Below, piece by piece: positions 58,227-64,000 of a DNA stretch of 64,000 bases. The stretch comes from Streptomyces sp. V4I2. GTDB lineage: Bacteria; Actinomycetota; Actinomycetes; Streptomycetales; Streptomycetaceae. The notes below the pieces were generated by a model. The model worked only from the letters and a program-made list of their open reading frames with translations. It was not told the origin of the DNA and searched no databases. The stretch spans positions 1,364,001-1,428,000 of the forward strand of contig NZ_JAUSZM010000003.1 in the NCBI RefSeq assembly GCF_030817655.1, in the 5' to 3' direction. The stretch's first letter is position 1. The number at the start of each line of letters is the position of its first letter. A program made the translations under genes and the position numbers.

Positions 58227-59624
58227 ATGGCAACGACCGCACCCGTGCATCCCGTCGACGAGGTCCCACCCGTACGGCAACTGGCCGCTTTCGGTCTGCA
58301 GCATGTGCTCGCGATGTACGCGGGCGCGGTGGCCGTGCCGCTGATCGTCGGCGGTGCGATGAAGCTGTCGCCCGCGGACCTGGCGTATCTGATCACCGCG
58401 GACCTGCTGGTGTGCGGGATCGCCACGCTCATCCAGTGCATCGGCTTCTGGCGGTTCGGCGTACGGCTGCCGATCATGCAGGGCTGTACGTTCGCGGCCG
58501 TGTCGCCGATGGTCCTCATCGGTACGACAGGCGGCGGGCTGCCCGCGATCTACGGCTCGGTGATCGTCGCGGGGCTCGCGATCGTGCTGCTGGCGCCGGT
58601 CTTCGGCAGGCTGCTCCGGTTCTTCCCGCCGCTCGTCACCGGCACGGTCATCCTGATCATCGGCATCTCGCTGCTGCCGGTCGCGGGGAACTGGGTCGCG
58701 GGCGGTGTCGGGTCGGCGGACTTCGGGGAGCCGAAGAACGTCGCCCTCGCCGCTTTCGTCCTGGTGGTGGTGCTCGGCGTGCAGCGGTTCGCGCCGGCGT
58801 TCCTGAGCCGGGTCGCGGTACTGATCGGCATCGTGGTGGGTCTGGCGGTCGCCGTCCCCTTCGGTTTCACGGACTTCGGCGGGGTCGGGGACGCCGACTG
58901 GGTCGGCATCAGCACGCCGTTCCACTTCGGTGCGCCCACCTTCGAGGCGTCGGCGATCATCTCCATGCTGGTGGTGGCGCTGGTGTGCATGACCGAGACG
59001 ACCGGTGACTTCATCGCGGTCGGCGAGATGACGGGCCGGAAGGTGGACCCTCGCTCCCTCTCGGACGGCCTGCGCGCTGACGGCCTCTCCACGGTCCTCG
59101 GCGGCATCTTCAACACCTTCCCGTACACGGCGTACGCGCAGAACGTCGGCCTCGTCGGCATGACCCGGGTGCGCAGCCGCTGGGTCGTCGCCGCCGCGGG
59201 CGGCATCCTCGTAGTGCTCGGCCTGCTGCCCAAGCTGGGCGCGGTGGTGGCGGCCATCCCGGCGCCGGTCCTCGGCGGTGCGGGCCTGGTGATGTTCGGG
59301 ACGGTCGCGGCGAGCGGCCTCAGGACGCTGGCCCAGGTGGACTTCAAGGGCAACAACAACCTGACCGTGGTGGCCGTCTCGGTCGCCATGGGGGTCCTGC
59401 CGGTCGGCGTGCCGACGATCTACGAGAAGTTCCCGGACTGGTTCCAGACGGTGATGAACAGCGGCATCAGCGCGGGCTGCCTGACGGCGATCGCACTGAA
59501 CCTCCTCTTCAACCACCTGCCGACGAAGGCGGGTTCAGCCGACGCCGGAGTCACCGAGGCGGACGGCCTGCCGGCCGGCGGCGTCGAGGAGGGCGTCCAG
59601 AAGCCCCGGGAAGAGGTCGTCTAG
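58227..59624 (+). CDS. NCS2-family nucleobase permease (uracil/xanthine type)
   Basis: A 465-residue permease with 12-14 helices. FGLQHVLAMYAGAVAVPLIV is the conserved first motif; QGCTFAAVSPMVLIG carries the helix-3 half; SMLVVALVCMTETTGDFIAV holds the E-T-x-G-D nucleobase site; GIFNTFPYTAYAQNVGLVGM holds the N-x-x-P...QN-GL motif of helix 10. Typical of xanthine/uric-acid permeases (NAT signature region). ATG 58227 follows CTGGAG. The last 30 residues after LLFNHLPTKA read antisense through an ArsR remnant and look unselected, so the original C-terminus was probably replaced. Confidence 0.9.
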   Translation: MATTAPVHPVDEVPPVRQLAAFGLQHVLAMYAGAVAVPLIVGGAMKLSPADLAYLITADLLVCGIATLIQCIGFWRFGVRLPIMQGCTFAAVSPMVLIGTTGGGLPAIYGSVIVAGLAIVLLAPVFGRLLRFFPPLVTGTVILIIGISLLPVAGNWVAGGVGSADFGEPKNVALAAFVLVVVLGVQRFAPAFLSRVAVLIGIVVGLAVAVPFGFTDFGGVGDADWVGISTPFHFGAPTFEASAIISMLVVALVCMTETTGDFIAVGEMTGRKVDPRSLSDGLRADGLSTVLGGIFNTFPYTAYAQNVGLVGMTRVRSRWVVAAAGGILVVLGLLPKLGAVVAAIPAPVLGGAGLVMFGTVAASGLRTLAQVDFKGNNNLTVVAVSVAMGVLPVGVPTIYEKFPDWFQTVMNSGISAGCLTAIALNLLFNHLPTKAGSADAGVTEADGLPAGGVEEGVQKPREEVV

Positions 59625-59726
59625 GTCGTCCCGGCGCAGGCCGTTCATCTTGGCCGTGCCCCGGTAGATCTGCCGGATCGCCCCGGCCTCCCGCAGCACC
59701 CGGAAGTGGTGCGTGGTCGTGGACTT
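59535..59726 (-). pseudogene. ArsR-family regulator, C-terminal fragment
   Basis: Reading the minus strand, 63 residues match the second half of an ArsR repressor: KSTTTHHFRVLREAGAIRQI (recognition helix and start of the wing) and YRGTAKMNGLRRDDLDDLFP to the stop at 59535. The first half of the HTH is absent; upstream the frame turns to Pro/Arg-rich nonsense with no start. Overlaps the 3' end of the NCS2 gene by 90 bases. A deletion remnant, non-functional. Confidence 0.75.
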
Positions 59727-59879
59727 TCGCCGCGCAGGTGTAGGGGCCCGTGTCCTCCCGGAGGAGTACGGCACCCCCGGCGACTGCTCCCGCAAGGTCG
59801 GGGGCGATGTCTCCCCGGGCACGATGCGCCCGGCGCCGCGGGCGACGAGGCTGATGGCCTCAGGCAGGAGGAGAGCGCC

Positions 59880-59981
59880 ATGAACCGCCAGACCCGCATC
59901 CGTGTCACCCGCCGGCCCAGCACCTCGCGCGACACCAAGATCGACCGCAGGACGCCCTCGGGGCGCATCCTGCCGTACTGA
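59880..59981 (+). CDS. Possible 33-residue basic peptide
   Basis: ATG 59880 is preceded by the very strong RBS AGGAGGAG at the right distance and starts a 33-codon frame, MNRQTRIRVTRRPSTSRDTK and on to RILPY. It is rich in Arg/Thr with no hydrophobic segment. No family recognised. It may be the 5' end of a gene cut by the deletion that truncated the ArsR gene nearby, or a true small protein. The RBS is the only support. Confidence 0.35.
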   Translation: MNRQTRIRVTRRPSTSRDTKIDRRTPSGRILPY

Positions 59982-59987
59982 TGGCGA

Positions 59988-60021
59988 CACGGCGGCCGGG
60001 GAGCGTGCCCCGACCGCCGTG
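59988..60021 (-). terminator. Terminator after CE1-CBM2 esterase
   Basis: CACGGCGG (59988-59995) pairs with CCGCCGTG (60014-60021); after one mismatch a further CGGGG/CCCCG extends the stem around a short loop. It starts 13 bases past the esterase stop on the minus strand. Confidence 0.7.
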
Positions 60022-60033
60022 CGGCCCGAGACG

Positions 60034-61356
60034 TCAGCCCGTGCAGGCCTTCCCGTTGAGCGTGAACGCACCGGGAGCCGCGCTGTTCCCGGTGTGGTTC
60101 GCCTGATAGCCGATGGTGACGCCGGCGTTCGGGGCGAGCGTGCCGTTGTACGACACGTTCGTCGCCGTCACCGCTCCGGAGGACGGCGCGTACGTGGCAC
60201 CCCAGCCGTTGGTGATGGTCTGGCCGGCGGGCAGGGTGAAGCCGAGTTGCCAGCCGTTGACCGAGGTCGTGCCCGCGTTGGTGAGGGTCACCGAACCGGT
60301 GAGGCCGGTGCTCCAGGCGTTGGTCGAGGCCGTCACCTTGCAGGCGCCCGGCTGCGGTTGGGGAGCCGGCCCCGAGGTGTCCAGGCCGAAGAAGGTGAGG
60401 GCGCGGGCCGCCATGCCGTTGGCGTAGAGGTTGTGGCCGACGCCCTGGAGGCTGATCGCCTCGACCGGGGCACGGTCACCGGTCGCGCCGTAGCGGGTGC
60501 GGATCCAGCCGGAGACGGGTTGGTCGGTGGCGGCCGGGGTCTGGCTGACGCCCAGGACGTTCGTCCACTGCTTGATCTCCTCCCCGAAGTTGGGGTAGCG
60601 CAGCACGTCGTCCTCGGTGCCGTGCCAGACCTGCATGCGCGGCCGCGGGCCGGTGTAGCCGGGGTAGGCGGCACGCACCAGGTCGCCCCACTCCTGCGGG
60701 GTGTGGGTCACCGTGCCGCCCGAGCACGCGCTGTTCCATTCGGAGCCGTCGGTGGTGGCGAAGCAGCCGAACGGTACGCCGGAGAAGGCGGCGCCCGCCG
60801 AGAAGACGTCGGGGTAGTCCCCCAGCAGGACGTTCGTCATCATCGCGCCCGACGAGATGCCGGTGGCGAAGATCCTGTCCGGGTCGGCGGAGTAGGTGCG
60901 GGTGACCCAGTCGACCATCGACTTGATGCCGACGGGGTCGCTGCCACCGCCCCGCTTCAGCGCCTGGGGCGAGGAGACGTCGAAGCACTTGCTGGCGCGG
61001 GTGACCGAGGGGTAGACCACCACGAAGCCGTAGCGGTCGGCCAGCGAGGCCCACTCGGTGCCGGAGTACATGGCGGGTCCGGAGCCGGTGCAGTAGTGCA
61101 CGGCGACCACGACCGCGGGGTTCGCGGTGACGCTGTCCGGCACGTACAGGTACATCTGGAGGTTGCTGGGGTTGGTGCCGAAGTCCGTGACTTCGGTGAG
61201 CGTCGCGGTGGGGGCCGCGGCGGCCCGCTCGGGGCGTGCCGAGGCGGCCGGCGCGGTGAGGAGGGTGGCCGCGAGCAACGGCACCAGTGCCGCGAGCAGC
61301 GTCACGAGCACCGAACGCAGGGGCCTTCTTCGGGTGTTGCGGGGGGTGAGGGGCAC
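60034..61356 (-). CDS. Secreted CE1-type (feruloyl/acetylxylan) esterase with CBM2
   Basis: A 440-residue exported enzyme. Signal: RSVLVTLLAALVPLLAATLL, cleaved near APAASA. Catalytic domain (about 50-325): MYLYVPDSVTANPAVVVAVH, nucleophile Ser in FATGISSGAMMTNVLLGDYP (GxSxG), acid in QVWHGTEDDVL and His in ISLQGVGHNLY. C-terminal CBM2 (about 340-440): two Cys at the ends (GACKVTAST, GKACTG) and Trp residues in TNAWSTGLTG, VNGWQLGF and NGWGATY that bind cellulose. It removes ferulate or acetate from xylan while bound to cellulose. Next to the GH62 gene on the same strand. Confidence 0.92.
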   Translation of the reverse strand: MPLTPRNTRRRPLRSVLVTLLAALVPLLAATLLTAPAASARPERAAAAPTATLTEVTDFGTNPSNLQMYLYVPDSVTANPAVVVAVHYCTGSGPAMYSGTEWASLADRYGFVVVYPSVTRASKCFDVSSPQALKRGGGSDPVGIKSMVDWVTRTYSADPDRIFATGISSGAMMTNVLLGDYPDVFSAGAAFSGVPFGCFATTDGSEWNSACSGGTVTHTPQEWGDLVRAAYPGYTGPRPRMQVWHGTEDDVLRYPNFGEEIKQWTNVLGVSQTPAATDQPVSGWIRTRYGATGDRAPVEAISLQGVGHNLYANGMAARALTFFGLDTSGPAPQPQPGACKVTASTNAWSTGLTGSVTLTNAGTTSVNGWQLGFTLPAGQTITNGWGATYAPSSGAVTATNVSYNGTLAPNAGVTIGYQANHTGNSAAPGAFTLNGKACTG

Positions 61357-61404
61357 GTCCTTGTCCCTTTCCGGTCGCGGCTCTTCGGACGTGGTGCGCG
61401 GTCG

Positions 61405-62502
61405 TCAGCAGGTGGAGTTCGTCTGGGTCAACAGGGCCAGTCGCCAGGGCAGTTGGGAGTAGTCACCGCTCGCTGCCGGGTCCATGCCCTGGTAGAGGTA
61501 GCGCAGTCGGCAGGGGTTGATCCTGAGGTTCTGGTCGACGCCGTCGCGGATCAGCTCGCCGTGGCTGAAGTCCTTGGTCCAGGCGGGTTGTCCGGCCTCG
61601 AAGGTCACGTTGTTCGCGCGGATGAACGCGTTCGCCTCGGTGTCCGCGAGCGGCGTCCACGTGCCGCCCAGGCTGTCGGCCGTCCAGGCCCGGAAGTAGC
61701 GCCGCCAGTCGGACTTGGTGGCCAGCGCCTCGACGAGCATCAGGTACTTGCCACTGTCGCCGAGGCGGTAGACGTTGCTCGCCTCGAACAGGTCGAAGCG
61801 GTTGGGTTCGGACAGCACGATCTCGGTGTCCCGGGAGCCGTTCGGGAACTCGGCGAGCGTGGTCCGGGAGCGGTACTGGTGGCCGTTGTCGTCGGAGAAG
61901 AACAGGTAGCAGTCGGCCTTGTCGCAGATCGTCCAGAAGTCCAGCCAGAACCCGTTGCCCTTGTTCTCCGTGACGACGGGAGGCTCGCTGGCGAAGAAGT
62001 AGCGCGGGGCGCTCCAGCTCTCCGGCTTGGAGGGGTCGGTGGTGGTGGAGTAGGACGGCGGGCCCGTCTGGTAGACCATGTACCAGAGCTTCTGCGGGGC
62101 GAAGTAGAACACCTGGGGCGCGGCCGCGTACCGGTTGCCGATGTCCGGGTTGGCGTCCAGGAAAGTCTGCGGTGCGGCCGCCGCCTGGGACCAGTCCGTG
62201 AAGCTGGTGTACGCCAGGCTCCACCGGCCGGCGGTGTCGGCGGTGGTCGCGTAGACGTGCCAGCGGTTCTTGTGGCGGAAGACCGTCGGGTCCTTCACGG
62301 AGACGATCGGGTGGCCGGCGTCCGGCTTGGGAGCGATCAGCGGACCGGTCGAGGACCAGGTGAAGGAGCCGGGCAGCGCGTCCTTCCGAGCCGTCCCGGA
62401 GTCGCCGGCGGCCGCCGGGCCGGGCGACAGGGCGGCCATGCCGACGGCCAGTAACGCGAGCACCAGCCCGCTGATGAACGTACGCATCCGTGGAGTCGTC
62501 AT
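61405..62502 (-). CDS. Secreted GH62 alpha-L-arabinofuranosidase
   Basis: A 365-residue exported enzyme, 365 being the usual length for a single-domain GH62. Signal: FISGLVLALLAVGMAALSPG, cut near GPAAAG. The five-bladed propeller begins GSFTWSSTGPLIAPKPDAGH; PIVSVKDPTVFRHKNRWHVY carries the catalytic Asp, PDIGNRYAAAPQVFYFAPQK is a conserved blade, and LFEASNVYRLGDSGKYLMLV carries a conserved Glu. It removes arabinose side chains from arabinoxylan. ATG 62502 follows GGGGCGGG. A CebR-like box lies 59 bases upstream. It probably shares a transcript with the esterase gene 48 bases downstream. Confidence 0.93.
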   Translation of the reverse strand: MTTPRMRTFISGLVLALLAVGMAALSPGPAAAGDSGTARKDALPGSFTWSSTGPLIAPKPDAGHPIVSVKDPTVFRHKNRWHVYATTADTAGRWSLAYTSFTDWSQAAAAPQTFLDANPDIGNRYAAAPQVFYFAPQKLWYMVYQTGPPSYSTTTDPSKPESWSAPRYFFASEPPVVTENKGNGFWLDFWTICDKADCYLFFSDDNGHQYRSRTTLAEFPNGSRDTEIVLSEPNRFDLFEASNVYRLGDSGKYLMLVEALATKSDWRRYFRAWTADSLGGTWTPLADTEANAFIRANNVTFEAGQPAWTKDFSHGELIRDGVDQNLRINPCRLRYLYQGMDPAASGDYSQLPWRLALLTQTNSTC

Positions 62503-62560
62503 CGACCCGCCCCTTTCGGAAGGGAAGCATCCGCGGAGCATCGTGGCATGCACATGGCTT

Positions 62561-62580
62561 ACGTGGAAGCGCTCCCACGT
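62561..62580. promoter_or_regulatory. CebR-like LacI box upstream of GH62 gene
   Basis: ACGTGGAAGCGCTCCCACGT is a 20-bp palindrome with a single mismatched pair and contains TGGAAGCGCTCCCA, one base away from the TGGGAGCGCTCCCA site known for CebR-type regulators. Located 59-78 bases upstream of the GH62 start. A TTTCGAAA palindrome (62580-62587) adjoins it. Confidence 0.72.
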
Positions 62581-62640
62581 TTCGAAAGAATTCGCTCGCG
62601 CCACCTACCAGGGACGGCCGAACACGTTCTGCGCAAAGCG

Positions 62641-62669
62641 TTGACTAGAAAGCGCTTGCCCCCTACGTT
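62641..62669 (+). promoter_or_regulatory. PL1 pectate lyase promoter with AAGCGCTT site in spacer
   Basis: TTGACT (62641-62646), 17-base spacer, TACGTT (62664-62669): an excellent -35/-10 pair for the vegetative sigma factor. The spacer contains AAGCGCTT (62650-62657), a perfect 8-bp palindrome with the GCGC core of LacI-family operators. The mRNA leader to the ATG at 62811 would be about 135 bases. Confidence 0.68.
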
Positions 62670-62810
62670 CCGTTCAGCAGTGTGACCCACTCGCACCGCC
62701 CTGGCCCTACAGGGCCCACTCTGCCCGTGCACGGCGAACAACATGGCGTACGACATTCACGTACATGACCAACCCAGCACTCGCAGGCACCACCGAAGGG
62801 ACGCACCCGC

Positions 62811-63788
62811 ATGCGTACTCTCCCCCCACGTACACACGCGCAAAGATCCGTACTGGCGGCCGGCGCGGCCGTTCTCGCGACGGTGGCCGTGCTGACCCTT
62901 CCCCAGTCGGCCGGCGCCGCCGAGACCTCGCCGATCGGGTTCGGCGCCGGGACGACCGGCGGCGGCAGCGCCACGGCGGTCACCGTCTCGTCGTTGGACG
63001 CCTTCAGGACGGCCGTCACCGGCAACACGGCGAAGGTCGTCAAGGTCAACGGTCTGATCTCGTTGAGCGGTCAGGTCGACATCGGCTCCAACACCACTGT
63101 CCTCGGCGTCGCTTCGTCGTCCGGGTTCACCGGGGGCGGGCTACGGCTGAAGAACGTCACCAACGTCGTCGTCCGCAACCTGAACATCAGCAAGCCGCTC
63201 GCGCCCGCCGACGGCGTGACCGTCCAGGCGTCGACGAAGGTGTGGATCGACCACAACTCCTTCTCGGCCGACCGGACCCACGACAAGGACTACTACGACG
63301 GCCTGCTGGACATCAACCACGGCTCCGACAACGTCACGGTGTCGTGGAACACCTTCAAGGACCACTTCAAGGGCTCGCTCGTCGGTCACAGCGACAACAA
63401 CGCGAGTGAGGACACCGGGCACCTGAAGGTGACGTACCACCACAACCACTTCAGCAACGTGTACTCGCGCATCCCGAGCCTGCGCTTCGGCACCGGCCAC
63501 TTCTACGACAACTACGTCGAGGGCGCCGACACCGCCGTGCACTCCCGTATGGGCGCTCAGGTTCTCGTCGAGAACAACGTCTTCCGTGCGACGAAGATCG
63601 CGGTCACCACGAACCGCAGCAGCGACGTCGACGGATTCGCCAACCTGCGCGGCAACGACCTGGGTGGAGCCGCCACCGAGGTCTCGCAGGTCGGCACCTT
63701 CACCACCGCTCCGTACAGCTACACCGCCGAGCCCGCCTCCTCCGTCGTCGCCTCGGTGACGAGCGGCGCGGGCACCGGAAAGCTCTGA
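62811..63788 (+). CDS. Secreted pectate lyase, PL1 family
   Basis: A 325-residue exported parallel beta-helix lyase. Signal SVLAAGAAVLATVAVLTLPQ, cut near SAGAAE. Calcium-site and structural motifs: KVWIDHNSFSAD (the vWiDH signature), DGLLDINHGSDNVTVSWNTF, and the catalytic-Arg strand YSRIPSLRFGTGHFYDNY (RxPxxR). It splits polygalacturonan by beta-elimination. The divergent neighbour is GH62, downstream is a PL3 lyase. ATG 62811 follows ACGCACCCGC without a clear RBS, but the signal peptide fixes the start. Confidence 0.94.
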   Translation: MRTLPPRTHAQRSVLAAGAAVLATVAVLTLPQSAGAAETSPIGFGAGTTGGGSATAVTVSSLDAFRTAVTGNTAKVVKVNGLISLSGQVDIGSNTTVLGVASSSGFTGGGLRLKNVTNVVVRNLNISKPLAPADGVTVQASTKVWIDHNSFSADRTHDKDYYDGLLDINHGSDNVTVSWNTFKDHFKGSLVGHSDNNASEDTGHLKVTYHHNHFSNVYSRIPSLRFGTGHFYDNYVEGADTAVHSRMGAQVLVENNVFRATKIAVTTNRSSDVDGFANLRGNDLGGAATEVSQVGTFTTAPYSYTAEPASSVVASVTSGAGTGKL

Positions 63789-63821
63789 CCAACCCCTCAC
63801 AGCACAGAAGGAATCGGGACA

Positions 63822-64000
63822 TGACTTCTGCAGCACCCTCGCGCGCCCGCGGGCGCGCACTCACCGGCTCACTGACCGCTCTCGGCCTATCAGGTGTCAT
63901 GATCATGACATTCAACGCGCCCACAGCGAGCGCGGCGACCTGGCCGACCCCCTCCAGCAGCCAGGGAGTGAGCTCGACCATCAACGTGTCCGGCGTCCGG
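63822..64000 (+). CDS. Secreted pectate lyase, PL3 family (5' part)
   Basis: Cut by the window end. ATG 63822, with GAAGGA 9 bases upstream, starts a signal peptide (LTGSLTALGLSGVMIMTFNA, cleavage near TASAA). The mature start ATWPTPSSSQGVSSTINVSG is the typical N-terminus of PL3 pectate lyases. The gene lies 33 bases after the PL1 stop, so the two lyases are probably one operon. The remaining two thirds, including the calcium site, lie outside the window. Confidence 0.85.

Overview
This window reads as chromosome from a high-G+C actinomycete, almost certainly a Streptomyces. The codons are G/C-rich in third position, GTG and TTG starts are common, secreted hydrolases carry Sec-type leaders, and several families typical of the genus are present (streptogrisin-like S1 protease, DUF6421, DUF4395/thioredoxin, a transmembrane Ser/Thr kinase, GH62 and CBM2 enzymes). 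I saw no rRNA, tRNA, CRISPR array, intact insertion sequence, prophage or origin.

Layout. 1-3.1 kb: 3' end of an MFS transporter, a small CarD/Tudor-like protein, then about 1.7 kb of decayed sequence ending in the C-terminal third of a broken GH92 mannosidase. 3.1-12.2 kb: secreted S1 protease; a mycothiol-type DinB-like protein; divergent MarR/DHA2 efflux pair; NarL-type two-component system; divergent TetR and F420-type nitroreductase; FAD-dependent geranylgeranyl-reductase-like enzyme. 12.3-15.3 kb: M20 dipeptidase, an N-terminally truncated metallo-beta-lactamase-fold gene and an atypical kinase-like protein. 15.3-21.3 kb: a complete five-gene oligopeptide ABC import operon on the minus strand. 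21.6-27.2 kb: P-loop/NUDIX fusion, small secreted protein, NAD-dependent epimerase, divergent ROK kinase and LacI regulator, GGCT-like protein. 27.2-31.5 kb: receptor-type Ser/Thr kinase, DUF6986 aldolase-like enzyme with an IclR-type operator, secreted EEP-family nuclease/phosphatase. 31.5-36.1 kb: etfBA, flavin reductase preceded by a 26-residue cysteine-ended leader peptide, thioredoxin/DUF4395 divergent pair, acyltransferase. 36.1-40.8 kb: five-gene minus-strand block of DUF6421, SDR, threonine-aldolase-like, transglutaminase-like and B3/4-domain genes. 41-49.8 kb: metabolic singletons, a large GH39-like glycosidase with carbohydrate-binding modules, and a MarR/FUSC efflux pair. 49.9-56.6 kb: DUF5134, a decayed M56 metalloprotease, PAP2 phosphatase, HAD hydrolase, TetR, and a divergent LVIVD/DUF305 pair. 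56.7-59.7 kb: FprA-like reductase and an NCS2 permease whose last 30 codons run antisense through an ArsR fragment. 60-64 kb: plant cell-wall degradation cluster (CE1 esterase-CBM2, GH62 arabinofuranosidase, PL1 and PL3 pectate lyases).

Regulatory structure is the richest part of the window. Clean palindromes sit in front of regulated genes: MarR-type in front of the FUSC and DHA2 pumps, a duplicated site between TetR and the nitroreductase, a LacI-type site between ROK and LacI, an IclR-type site at DUF6986, and CebR-like GAGCGCTC boxes at the S1 protease and GH62 genes. The PL1 promoter has a textbook -35/17/-10 with an AAGCGCTT palindrome in its spacer, which suggests that the extracellular hydrolases share LacI-family sugar control. 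Gene decay is also frequent (GH92, M56, ArsR and MBL remnants). I did not find a clearly new multi-gene defence or biosynthetic system. The best candidates for undescribed biology are the leader-peptide-controlled flavin reductase, the DUF6421-SDR-aldolase block and the paired LVIVD/DUF305 secreted proteins.
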